A stretch of DNA of 12,478 bases, taken from assembly GCA_030634925.1 (NCBI GenBank), contig DAOVZV010000008.1:1-12478 (forward strand), read 5' to 3'. Shown here one piece after another: positions 1 to 7,428 of this stretch. How positions within the stretch are numbered: the first letter of the stretch is position 1; each line of letters begins with the position of its first letter. The stretch comes from Sulfurovum sp. GTDB taxonomy: Bacteria > Campylobacterota > Campylobacteria > Campylobacterales > Sulfurovaceae. Made by a program: the position numbers and the translations under genes. The notes beneath the pieces were generated by a model that saw only the letters and a list, made by a program, of their open reading frames with translations, was not told the DNA's origin and ran no database searches.

Positions 1-2
1 AT

Positions 3-665
3 GATGCAAATGATTCTTGTTTTCCAGTAGATGACAAAGTCTATTGTGAAGTTCATGCAGCAGATGGAAATATATGGTCAGATAGAGATTTAGGTGCAAA
101 TGCTAAATGTATAGGACCTAGAGATACAGAGTGTTATGGTTGGGTATTTCAATGGGGTAGAGGAATAGATGGAGCACAAGAGAGAAATAATACAAATACA
201 CAAGATGAAGACCCATATACATTCCCTTATGCATCTAATGCTCATGAAATAAGTGCTACAGGATTACAAGATTGGCTAACAGAAGATGGTACAGAATCTA
301 CATCAGGTTTTTTAACTCAAAGAAAAGAGTCTTGGATGAGTAAAACTGATAATAGTGTATGTCCAAAAGGTTGGTATGTTCCATCTCAAGCAGAACTAGA
401 GAGATTAGTATTTGATGAAAATATTACAGATGCAGATAGTGCTTTTGCTTCTAGCCTAAATCTATCTCTTGGTGGTTCTCGTTCTAGTAATTCTGAGATA
501 ATTGAAAATGATGATGATATAGGATATATATGGACTACTGATATAGATGATAGCAATATATCTGTTAGAAATACAAATATAGCATTTACATATACAGATA
601 AGGAAATATTATGGTCTAAATCATATAGAGCAACAGGTTACTCCGTCCGTTGTATCAAAAACTAA
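3..665 (+). CDS. FISUMP-domain protein, 5'-truncated at window edge
   Basis: The reading frame is open from the window edge (position 3) to a TAA at 663-665, giving 220 visible residues; the true start lies outside. The first internal ATG, at 336, falls inside the domain and is not the start. Visible motifs fit the Fibrobacter succinogenes major paralogous (FISUMP) domain: 'WSDRDLGA' near the start, then 'CYGWVFQWGRG', then 'CPKGWYVPSQAELERL', and a closing 'ATGYSVRCIKN'. Proteins with this domain are usually secreted or surface-exposed, but their biochemical function is unknown. The N-terminus is missing, so a signal peptide or other domains cannot be assessed. Cysteines recur along the fragment, which would suit an exported protein with disulfides (inference). 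It is followed by a hairpin and appears to end its transcription unit. The domain call is fairly secure; the function is unknown. Confidence 0.75.
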   Translation, partial: DANDSCFPVDDKVYCEVHAADGNIWSDRDLGANAKCIGPRDTECYGWVFQWGRGIDGAQERNNTNTQDEDPYTFPYASNAHEISATGLQDWLTEDGTESTSGFLTQRKESWMSKTDNSVCPKGWYVPSQAELERLVFDENITDADSAFASSLNLSLGGSRSSNSEIIENDDDIGYIWTTDIDDSNISVRNTNIAFTYTDKEILWSKSYRATGYSVRCIKN

Positions 666-673
666 AAACAAAC

Positions 674-698
674 TATTATCACGCTTTGCGTGATAATA
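674..698 (+). terminator. Perfect hairpin after the FISUMP gene
   Basis: An 11-bp perfect inverted repeat (TATTATCACGC / GCGTGATAATA) closes on a TTT loop, 8 nt after the stop codon. There is no run of T after it on the plus strand, only TCTCAAAC. The minus-strand side is followed by a T-richer stretch. The position and perfect stem suggest a transcription terminator or mRNA 3'-end stabiliser, but it is not a textbook intrinsic terminator. Confidence 0.55.
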
Positions 699-808
699 TC
701 TCAAACAATATATAAATTTCTCCTCCCTACTAACTCTCATATAACTAATAATCAAAAATAAGTCTCTTTTTAGACCAAAAGTGTTATCGTTTTGCAAAAA
801 GGTTAAAA

Positions 809-1627
809 ATGCAAAAAGAAGAGTTTCTAAAATCATTGATAGCAGAAGATGTAGGCAGAGGTGACTTATTTTCTAGGATTAGCCATAGCAAACCAATCAG
901 GGCTTATATCATAGCCAAAAGCTGTGGAGTTTTTGCAGGATATGAGTATGTAGAGGCATTGGCAAAGATGTATAATTTGAAATTAGAGTGGCATATAGGA
1001 GATGGTGACTCTTTTGATATAGGAGAGAAGCTACTATTTGTATCAGGAGACTCCAAGACGATACTATCACTAGAGAGGTCTATACTAGATATGGTACTTC
1101 ATGCTAGTTCTATCGCATCACTCACAGCAGAGTATGTAGAAGCCCTAAAAGGCACAGGAGTCAAACTACTAGATACAAGAAAAACCAGACCACTTCTTAG
1201 AATATTTGAGAAATACGCCGTTCGTTGTGGAGGAGGGATAAATCACCGTATGGGACTAGACGACTCTCTAATGCTCAAAGATACACATCTAAAAACCATA
1301 GATGATTTAGATGCGTTTATGGTAGAAGTGCGTCAAAAGATACCATTTACCTCCAAAGTAGAGATAGAGTGTGAAAATATGGATATGGCAAAAAGAGCTA
1401 TGAAGGCTGGTGCTGAGATAATAATGTGTGACAATATGACAAACCAAAATACCAAAGAAGTAGTAGCATACAGAGATAAAAACTACCCTCATATACTCAT
1501 AGAAGCTAGTGGAAATGTCACATTAGATACCATAAGAGATATTGCCCAAACAGGAGTAGATGCCATAAGCTCAGGCTCGATAATACACCAATCCAAATGG
1601 ATAGACTTATCTATGAAAGTAGAATAA
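809..1627 (+). CDS. nadC: Nicotinate-nucleotide pyrophosphorylase (carboxylating), quinolinate phosphoribosyltransferase
   Basis: NadC converts quinolinate and PRPP to nicotinate mononucleotide, CO2 and PPi, the third step of de novo NAD synthesis; it is cytosolic. The 272-aa length is normal for the family. Landmarks are 'EDVGRGDLF' (residues 13-21), 'LLDTRKTRPLLRIFEKYAV' (120-138), 'GGGINHRMGLDDSLMLKDTHL' (141-161; substrate-binding Arg, His and Lys), 'EIECEN' (185-190), 'AGAEIIMCDNM' (200-210) and 'IEASGN...TGVDAISSGSIIHQ' (231-261). The sequence closely resembles Helicobacter pylori NadC as I remember it. Some relatives are labelled ModD, but nothing related to molybdate is nearby. The start has an AAAGG about 7 nt upstream. 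nadA is not adjacent. A membrane-protein gene follows after 15 nt, so the two are probably co-transcribed. Confidence 0.93.
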   Translation: MQKEEFLKSLIAEDVGRGDLFSRISHSKPIRAYIIAKSCGVFAGYEYVEALAKMYNLKLEWHIGDGDSFDIGEKLLFVSGDSKTILSLERSILDMVLHASSIASLTAEYVEALKGTGVKLLDTRKTRPLLRIFEKYAVRCGGGINHRMGLDDSLMLKDTHLKTIDDLDAFMVEVRQKIPFTSKVEIECENMDMAKRAMKAGAEIIMCDNMTNQNTKEVVAYRDKNYPHILIEASGNVTLDTIRDIAQTGVDAISSGSIIHQSKWIDLSMKVE

Positions 1628-1642
1628 CCTAAAAGGACAAAT

Positions 1643-2650
1643 ATGTACACCAATGAAGATTTAAACAAAGCCATAGAAAAAGAAATATTTACCACCAAGG
1701 CAGTAGATGAGTTTCGTCAAATGGTCTCAAAAGACAAAATCTCTCCATCTGTAGATGAAGAGAACTTTAGACTTATTTCAGGATTTAATGATATATTTGT
1801 AGTTATAGCTTCTTTGCTTATGATTGTCTCTGTATCGTGGGTAGTGCGTGATGCTAGTGAAATATTAGCATCAATGACAATAGCACTATTATCATGGGGA
1901 CTAGCAGAGTTTTTTGTGCGTAAACGAAAGATGTCATTTCCTGCTATTGTACTTTTGATGACATTTGTAAGTAGCCTATTTTTTGGATTTATGGACTTAT
2001 TTAATAACTATTCACAGATTAATAGTAATGGTTCTATCGCTCTATCAGCAGGTATTACTATCATATTTACATATCTTCATTGGAGACGATTTGGAGTACC
2101 CATCACAGTAGCATCAGGGATGATAGTAGCTATAGCATTTGTAATATCCACTATCATATCTATATCTCCTCCATTAGAAGATTTTATATTTTTCTTTATA
2201 TTATTAGCAGGTATCATTACCTTTGTAATAGCTCTTAGATGGGATATGAAAGATACCAAAAGAGTCACCCAAAATTCAGATGTAGCTTTTTGGTTACATC
2301 TAATATCATCTCCTCTCATAGTCCACTCTATATTTAGCCTATTGGGAGTTTTCGATGATAGTGACAATGGCATAATAACTATGATAAGCATAATAATACT
2401 CTACATAATCCTATCTAGTATATCACTAATCATAGACAGAAGAGCATTTATGGTATCGTCATTGGCGTATGTAGTATATGCACTAAACTCACTATTCAAT
2501 AGATATGGCATCGAAGATAATAGCTTTGCCATAGTAGGAGTAATAATAGGTTTCTCACTACTACTATTATCTGCTTACTGGTCAAAAGTGAGAAAAGTTT
2601 TACTAGGCTTAATGCCTGAGTCAGTTACACATAAAGTACCTTTGGCTTGA
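1643..2650 (+). CDS. Conserved polytopic membrane protein of unknown function
   Basis: This 335-aa protein starts with a hydrophilic, probably cytosolic segment (1-48) carrying 'YTNEDLNKAIEKEIFTTKAVDEF'-like helices. About nine or ten hydrophobic segments follow, near 50-66, 73-91, 99-118, 131-144, 152-173, 179-198, 216-235, 245-263, 268-284 and 295-312. Recognisable conserved-looking stretches are 'ENFRLISGFNDIFV' (40-53), 'LAEFFVRKRKMSFPAIVLL' (87-105), 'HWRRFGVPITVASG' (146-159) and 'AFWLHLISSPLIVH' (215-228). I recall similar motifs in uncharacterised proteobacterial membrane proteins with no assigned function, so none is given here. The RBS AAAAGGA lies 5 nt before the ATG, and the gene follows nadC by 15 nt. 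The large number of spans resembles a transporter or a multi-span enzyme, but no catalytic motif is evident. Confidence 0.85.
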   Translation: MYTNEDLNKAIEKEIFTTKAVDEFRQMVSKDKISPSVDEENFRLISGFNDIFVVIASLLMIVSVSWVVRDASEILASMTIALLSWGLAEFFVRKRKMSFPAIVLLMTFVSSLFFGFMDLFNNYSQINSNGSIALSAGITIIFTYLHWRRFGVPITVASGMIVAIAFVISTIISISPPLEDFIFFFILLAGIITFVIALRWDMKDTKRVTQNSDVAFWLHLISSPLIVHSIFSLLGVFDDSDNGIITMISIIILYIILSSISLIIDRRAFMVSSLAYVVYALNSLFNRYGIEDNSFAIVGVIIGFSLLLLSAYWSKVRKVLLGLMPESVTHKVPLA

Positions 2651-2657
2651 TGATTTA

Positions 2658-2682
2658 AGTTGCTAATAATAGATTAGCAACT
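2658..2682. terminator. Hairpin between convergent genes
   Basis: A perfect 10-bp inverted repeat (AGTTGCTAAT / ATTAGCAACT) with a 5-nt loop AATAG lies 7 nt after the plus-strand stop codon at 2650. It overlaps the stop codon (TAG, 2681-2683) of the convergent minus-strand gene. It lies where a bidirectional terminator would be expected. Neither side has a strong T tract, so the stem probably works as a weak or factor-assisted terminator. Confidence 0.55.
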
Positions 2683-5600
2683 ATCCCAACTCCAAAGCCA
2701 ATACTTTTAATCCTTTTAAATCTGCTTTTCCTGTGCCTAGTCTAGGTAGTGACTCTACTTTGTGGTATGTTGTTGGTATGTATAGAGGGTTTAGGTCTAT
2801 TGTTTTGATTTTGTCTTTTAACTCTTTTATATCCAATGTTCCCTCTAGTAATAGTACTAATCTCTCTCCTTTTTTGGAGTCAGGTATTGCTGTGATGGCT
2901 ACTTGGTTCTCTTCATCTAGTATTTTGTTGATTTTGGTCTCTACTAATCCTAGGCTTATCATCTCTCCTGCTATCTTGGCAAATCTGCTGTATCTATCTA
3001 CTATGGTGAGGAAGCCATCGCTATCTACTCTGCCTTTGTCTCCTGTGATGTACCATCTGATACCATCTATCTCTATGATGGCATCTAATGTTTTTTGATG
3101 GTCTTTGATGTAGCCTTTCATAATTTGTGTACCTCCTATTAATACCATTCCCTCATCTTCTATGGGTAACTCTTGGTATGTATCAGGGTTTACTATCTTG
3201 AAGCTACTTCCTGGGACTGGTAATCCTACTGTGCCTATCTTGTTGCCCACTTGTACTCTCCATGACTCTTGCATAAGTACATTTGGGATATTTACTGATG
3301 CTACTGGTGTAGTCTCTGTAGCTCCATATCCCTCATATATATTGTGACCAAACTTATCTTTGAATGCTTCTCTTATCTCTATAGATAGCTTCTCAGCTCC
3401 TGCTATGACCAATCTTAGGCTATCGAACATCAGAGGGTGTAATCTCCTATTTCGCGTATATAATCTAAAGAATGTAGCAGTCCCTAGTAGTATTGTAGCC
3501 TTATATTTGGCTGTTATCTTACCTATACCCAATCCATCTGTAGGGTCTGTATGACATACTACAGGGATACCCTCAATCAGAGGCAAAAGTGTAGTCACAG
3601 TCAATCCAAATGAGTGAAATATCGGTAGAGTTCCTAGCATAATATCATCCTCTTTGGGATTGAGTACTGTCACAGTCTGCTTGATATTTCCCATTATATT
3701 TTTGTGTGTTAGGGCTATACCTTTTGGTCGTCCCTCACTTCCACTAGAAAATAATATAGCCACAGTATCATCAGTATCTGAACTCTTGACAAAGCATAGA
3801 GACAATAACCAAGCAGGTGCTATCTTGACCAATCCTAAAGTAAGTATAGCTTTGGTTTTGCTCATACTATGCTTGATGTCTTCGAGATAAATTACCTCAA
3901 CATTATCTAGTACTTTGGATAAGTCAAATCCTTTGGCTTTTAGCTTTGTGATAAACTTCTTTGATGTTACTATCTGAGTTATATCTGCTATATCCAATGA
4001 GTACAATAGGCTATCTTCTCCACTAGAGTAGTTGAGGTTTACGATAGTCTTGCCTAGAGATAATAGAGCTATATTGCCCATAGAACCACCTACTGATGTG
4101 GGTAGTAATACTCCTATATTTTGACTCTTTTTCACTATAGGTCTCAAAGATGAAGCCATCATCACAGCCCCTGTAATAAATCTATCTCCACTCACCTCAA
4201 CACCAGTAGAATCAGCCATACACAATCCATTACCTACCTCTTTTGCACTATATATCCATGCCTTTGGTACACAAGGTAGTCTATTGGCATAATTCTTCCA
4301 TCCCTCTATAGATAAATCAATTACTGCCTTTTTGACTATTTGGGTATCACTATCAGATGATATAGGCTTACCGAAGCTCACACTTATATCTTTTGTCTTT
4401 TTGTTTTTCATCTTTTTGGATGCATAAGAGAAGTCATCTTCCCAAAGACCTCTAATATAAAACGGTATTATTATGGTATTCTCTACACCTCTTAGGGCTA
4501 TCTCAAATCCTCTTTGGAACTCTCCTAGATGACCATTACGAGATATATGACCCTCAGGATATAGTGCTACAGTCTGACCATCATTGAGAGCTTTTGTCAC
4601 CTTTGCCAATGCTCCCTTGCTTCCTCTACTTGATATGGGTATTACTTCAAAAAAGTCCAATATCCCTCGCAGATACCATTTATCATAATAGTGTCTCTCC
4701 ATCACAAATCGTATCTGTTCAGGATATGCCATCTGCAATATAGCCCAATCCAAAAATGATATATGATTACCTAGTAGAAGTATCCCTTTTCCTCCTTTGA
4801 TATTTTCAAGTCCATCTACATCTAGCCTATATCGAAATCCAACTATCAATCTCACCAAATAACGCACAAGAGATTGAGGCAACTGCCAAAGAGTATATCC
4901 CATACCCAAAAATGCGATAAACGCCACGATATAAAACAACCAAATAGATGATAGTTCAAAGTATCCAAACAAAGCTGTCATAACCAAAAAGCCAAACATA
5001 GATATATTTTGCATAAGATTATTTCCTGCCAAAACTTTGCCTAGTCTATCAGTAGGAGTAGCAAACTGTATCAAAGAGTTTAGAGGTACTACAAAAAGCC
5101 CTGCGAAAAACCCATAAATTATCAATACTACTCCTAAACTCCAGACACTCTGTAAAGATGGCAACATATATAGAGACAAGGATACACCCAAAGCCCCTAG
5201 AGGGATGATACCTGTCTCTATATGGTTTTTGCTCACTCGTCCTGCAAATAGTGAACCTAGGATAATCCCTATTCCAGATATAGCGATGAGACCTTGTACT
5301 ACGATAGTATCTGTAATACCCAAATTTGACTTGAGAAAATCACCAAATATCGCTACAACTACTTGTGATACTCCCCAAAATATACTAAGTCCTATAATAC
5401 TAAGCCAAACAGCTCTATTTTGAGTGATTATCTTTATACTTACTTTCTCTTTGACACTATTTGGATTATTGACTCTCTTGAACTTCTGTACCAGTCTTCT
5501 AGCCAATAGATACTCCACCACACTACTAGCTATGAGCAGATACCCAATAGGTGCGATATACTCCAATATCTGCGATGGTTCAATACTTCTATCTCGTAAC

Positions 5601-6094
5601 AAATACTCAAAAAATATAGAATATACAACTCCACCTACCAATATAGATACGATAGTCACAGACTGCACCAACGCATTAGCAGATACCAAATGCTCCTTAC
5701 CTGCCATCTCTTTGATAAGTCCATATTTGGCAGGAGAATATATAGCACTCTGTCCAGCCAATACAAAGGTCAAACCAAAAGCAATCCAAAACCATCCCAT
5801 ATAATAAGAGACCAATATCAAAGATGTAATCAAAATAGCAAAAGCAGATGCATATTCTATAATCTTGGTCTTTGGATACTTATCAGACAACACTCCAGCA
5901 GGATAAAATAAAAATATAAAAGGCAACAAAATCAAAGAGTTGATAACAGCAGTAAGCATAATAAGCTCCGAACTATCATAAGCTTTGAATACCGTATTTT
6001 GCAATACAATTTTATGACCCAAATCAGTCATAGCATTGAGAAGAATAATAAAGATATAAGGTGTAAATCCAGAGATACGAAAAAGAGATTTCAT
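2681..6094 (-). CDS. aas: Trifunctional Aas-type protein: MFS lysophospholipid transporter, PlsC acyltransferase, acyl-ACP synthetase
   Basis: This 1137-aa fusion has three parts. Residues ~1-410 form a 12-span MFS domain like the flippase LplT. Residues ~430-600 form a PlsC-type 1-acyltransferase with 'GNHISFLDW' (442-450, the HX4D motif) and 'YPEGHISRNG' (512-521). Residues ~620-1137 form an AMP-forming acyl-ACP/CoA synthetase with the P-loop 'ILFSSGSEGRPKG' (780-792), 'EGYGATET' (921-928), 'DRYSRFAKIAGEMI' (~1033-1046) and the C-terminal catalytic Lys in 'GTGKADLKGL' (~1123). By family knowledge it takes up lysophospholipid and re-acylates it in the inner membrane, recycling 2-acyl-lysophosphatidylethanolamine. 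An open frame extends upstream to a TTG at 6139, but that codon lies inside the promoter. The ATG at 6092-6094 has AAGGAA (6101-6106) 6 nt upstream and begins MKSLFRISGF, so it is chosen. The gene is single and divergent from the nor cluster. Confidence 0.9.
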   Translation of the reverse strand: MKSLFRISGFTPYIFIILLNAMTDLGHKIVLQNTVFKAYDSSELIMLTAVINSLILLPFIFLFYPAGVLSDKYPKTKIIEYASAFAILITSLILVSYYMGWFWIAFGLTFVLAGQSAIYSPAKYGLIKEMAGKEHLVSANALVQSVTIVSILVGGVVYSIFFEYLLRDRSIEPSQILEYIAPIGYLLIASSVVEYLLARRLVQKFKRVNNPNSVKEKVSIKIITQNRAVWLSIIGLSIFWGVSQVVVAIFGDFLKSNLGITDTIVVQGLIAISGIGIILGSLFAGRVSKNHIETGIIPLGALGVSLSLYMLPSLQSVWSLGVVLIIYGFFAGLFVVPLNSLIQFATPTDRLGKVLAGNNLMQNISMFGFLVMTALFGYFELSSIWLFYIVAFIAFLGMGYTLWQLPQSLVRYLVRLIVGFRYRLDVDGLENIKGGKGILLLGNHISFLDWAILQMAYPEQIRFVMERHYYDKWYLRGILDFFEVIPISSRGSKGALAKVTKALNDGQTVALYPEGHISRNGHLGEFQRGFEIALRGVENTIIIPFYIRGLWEDDFSYASKKMKNKKTKDISVSFGKPISSDSDTQIVKKAVIDLSIEGWKNYANRLPCVPKAWIYSAKEVGNGLCMADSTGVEVSGDRFITGAVMMASSLRPIVKKSQNIGVLLPTSVGGSMGNIALLSLGKTIVNLNYSSGEDSLLYSLDIADITQIVTSKKFITKLKAKGFDLSKVLDNVEVIYLEDIKHSMSKTKAILTLGLVKIAPAWLLSLCFVKSSDTDDTVAILFSSGSEGRPKGIALTHKNIMGNIKQTVTVLNPKEDDIMLGTLPIFHSFGLTVTTLLPLIEGIPVVCHTDPTDGLGIGKITAKYKATILLGTATFFRLYTRNRRLHPLMFDSLRLVIAGAEKLSIEIREAFKDKFGHNIYEGYGATETTPVASVNIPNVLMQESWRVQVGNKIGTVGLPVPGSSFKIVNPDTYQELPIEDEGMVLIGGTQIMKGYIKDHQKTLDAIIEIDGIRWYITGDKGRVDSDGFLTIVDRYSRFAKIAGEMISLGLVETKINKILDEENQVAITAIPDSKKGERLVLLLEGTLDIKELKDKIKTIDLNPLYIPTTYHKVESLPRLGTGKADLKGLKVLALELG

Positions 6095-6118
6095 AGTAAA
6101 TTCCTTAATTTTTGTCAA

Positions 6119-6147
6119 AGTATAGTATATTTTTTGCAAAGTGTCAA
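6119..6147 (-). promoter_or_regulatory. Sigma70-type promoter of aas
   Basis: On the minus strand TTGACA (6147-6142) is followed after exactly 17 bp by TATACT (6124-6119). This is a perfect -35 and a 5/6 -10 at ideal spacing. Transcription would begin near 6112, leaving a leader of about 18 nt that contains AAGGAA before the ATG at 6094. The promoter excludes translation from the upstream in-frame TTG at 6139. Confidence 0.8.
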
Positions 6148-6309
6148 GTGGTAGTTTTCATTTTTCATAATTAGAAGTTAAATATATTATAAGATTTAAT
6201 TAATAGTAGGTATAATAATCACTAACTAAGCAACTACTTTTATCCAAATATTATTATGCTGTTGATTTCTGATAAAATAAAGATAGATTTTATAATTACT
6301 TACTCAAAT
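6148..6309. other. AT-rich intergenic DNA between divergent aas and nor units
   Basis: The gap between the aas start and the first nor-cluster gene is 305 bp. The part between the two assigned promoters is very AT-rich and holds no ORF with a convincing RBS. A perfect TATAAT occurs on the plus strand at 6211-6216 (preceded by GTAGG) without a good -35. A half FNR motif, TTGAT, is at 6262-6266. Neither is strong enough to be called a functional element. Confidence 0.5.
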
Positions 6310-6323
6310 TTGATATATATCAA
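6310..6323. promoter_or_regulatory. FNR/DNR-family activator binding site for the nor-nir cluster
   Basis: TTGATATATATCAA is a perfect 14-bp palindrome matching the FNR/DNR consensus TTGAT-N4-ATCAA at all ten defined positions. Its centre (6316.5) is 41.5 bp upstream of the start predicted from the -10 box at 6346-6351, which is the class II activator position. Members of the Crp/Fnr superfamily (FNR, ANR, DNR, NNR) switch on denitrification genes under low oxygen or NO. Which regulator binds here cannot be told from the site. Confidence 0.82.
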
Positions 6324-6345
6324 GTGTTTTTTAGATACAAATAGA

Positions 6346-6351
6346 GATAAT
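6346..6351 (+). promoter_or_regulatory. -10 element of the nor-nir cluster promoter
   Basis: GATAAT matches TATAAT at 5 of 6 positions. No -35 hexamer is visible, as expected for an activator-dependent promoter where the FNR-type box overlaps that region. The predicted start is near 6358, giving a leader of about 42 nt before the ATG at 6400. Confidence 0.65.
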
Positions 6352-6399
6352 ACACTTATGCTTATTAGTAAATAATAGTATTCAAAAGGATTTTTTATT

Positions 6400-6747
6400 A
6401 TGGAAATACTTATTACAAGACCAGAAATTGCTATAGATATGTTCTTACCAATTTTTGTAGTATCGACACTTGTTTTAGTTTTTGGAGTAGGATACGCAGC
6501 GCTCATTACTCTATCTAAAATGGGTTATTTTTCCAAAAAATGGATGCCTCTTGGGTATATATTTTGGGCATTACAAACTTACTGCTTATATGACTTATCT
6601 GTTATGATTCAAAGTGAACCTTTCACATCTAAAGTACTGATGATAGCTATGGTAGCTTATCTATTTGTTCCTCACCTATATTTTAGATTGATAGAAGACA
6701 CTGATGAAAGATATAAAGATACGCATACAACAAGCAACAAAATTTAA
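6400..6747 (+). CDS. Small three-span membrane protein, first gene of the nor cluster
   Basis: This 115-aa protein has three hydrophobic stretches at about residues 12-38, 48-66 and 78-98, and a charged, His/Thr-rich C-terminal tail. There is no heme-binding CxxCH and no obvious metal motif. It has an AAAGGA (6385-6390) 9 nt before the ATG and is the first gene after the FNR-type promoter. Its TAA overlaps the Shine-Dalgarno of norC, so it is tightly coupled to norC. The context suggests a NOR accessory protein for assembly, stability or regulation, in the position that norE or norF fill elsewhere. It is not recognisable as NorE (larger, CoxIII-like) or NorF (shorter). The function is inferred from context only. 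Confidence 0.85.
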   Translation: MEILITRPEIAIDMFLPIFVVSTLVLVFGVGYAALITLSKMGYFSKKWMPLGYIFWALQTYCLYDLSVMIQSEPFTSKVLMIAMVAYLFVPHLYFRLIEDTDERYKDTHTTSNKI

Positions 6748-6756
6748 GGAGGAGAC

Positions 6757-7428
6757 ATGGCAAACGAAAATCTATCTGTATGGACTAGTATTCCATTTTG
6801 GCGTAGGTCGGCTGCTTGGGTAACTGGATTTGCATCTATATTACTTATTTGGCTAACTTTTGACACATTGGGACAAATTAGTATGGGTACAGATGAAGAC
6901 CTAAAAGCAGGAACAATCAAGAGAGTTCCAGCACCAACTGTAATTAATTATAATATTGATTACCAAATGAGTAAAAAAAGAGGGCATGAAGTTCCAATAA
7001 TTGGAGCAAAAGAGCCATTTTTCGGAAAAGAATGGAGCGTAGAAGAGGCAGCTGAGTTATTACACTTAGGTAAACTTACTTCTCAATCAAAAAATTGTAT
7101 GAATTGTCACACACTTCTAGGAAATGGTGCTTACTTTGCTCCTGACCTTACTAAAGCATGGTTAGACCCTATGTGGAGTGATAAAGGTCCAATGATGCCT
7201 ATGACTGGTAAATCAACTAGAGAAGAAGCAATGGCTGAATTCTTGATTAACCCATCTCAATATCCAACTCATGCTAGAATGATGCCAAATCTTGGTATTA
7301 CAGCAGACGAAGCAAAAGGTTTGGTAGCATTCCTTAAACATATGAGTAGTATAGATACCAATGGGTTCCCTAGAAACTTCTCAAAAACAGCTGAACAATT
7401 CAAATTAGGAGTCTCTCATGCTCACTAG
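6757..7428 (+). CDS. norC: Nitric oxide reductase subunit C, membrane-anchored cytochrome c
   Basis: NorC takes electrons from periplasmic donors and passes them to NorB for 2 NO to N2O. The 223-aa protein has one N-terminal membrane anchor (about 18-38) and a periplasmic cytochrome c domain. The heme site is CMNCH at 114-118, followed by the NorC-typical 'TLLGNGAYFAPDLTKAW' (119-135). A Met axial ligand is likely in 'THARMMPNLGIT' (Met175 or Met176). It is longer than the roughly 150-aa NorC of pseudomonads; the extra residues lie between anchor and heme site (about 42-110) and at the C-terminus. The ATG is preceded by the very strong AAGGAGG (6746-6752), which overlaps the upstream gene's stop codon. 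Its last 11 nt overlap norB. Confidence 0.95.
   Translation: MANENLSVWTSIPFWRRSAAWVTGFASILLIWLTFDTLGQISMGTDEDLKAGTIKRVPAPTVINYNIDYQMSKKRGHEVPIIGAKEPFFGKEWSVEEAAELLHLGKLTSQSKNCMNCHTLLGNGAYFAPDLTKAWLDPMWSDKGPMMPMTGKSTREEAMAEFLINPSQYPTHARMMPNLGITADEAKGLVAFLKHMSSIDTNGFPRNFSKTAEQFKLGVSHAH

Noticed and set aside
809..1627. ModD (molybdenum-associated relative of NadC) as the identity of this gene
   Set aside because: The sequence is close to Helicobacter NadC, and there are no molybdate transport genes nearby.
5205..5911. Plus-strand ORFs antisense to aas (72, 126 and 73 aa)
   Set aside because: They have no ribosome binding sites or recognisable domains and are shadows of the well-supported minus-strand aas frame.
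6211..6216. Perfect TATAAT on the plus strand, possibly an upstream promoter or small RNA start
   Set aside because: No -35 at suitable spacing, and TATAAT is expected by chance in DNA this AT-rich; no RNA structure or terminator follows.
6262..6275. Second FNR-like site (TTGATTTCTGATAA) upstream of the nor promoter
   Set aside because: Only the first half-site matches; the second half GATAA agrees with ATCAA at two of five positions.
6300..6506. Minus-strand 68-aa ORF overlapping the nor promoter
   Set aside because: It overlaps the FNR box and the 115-aa gene in antisense, with no domain support.
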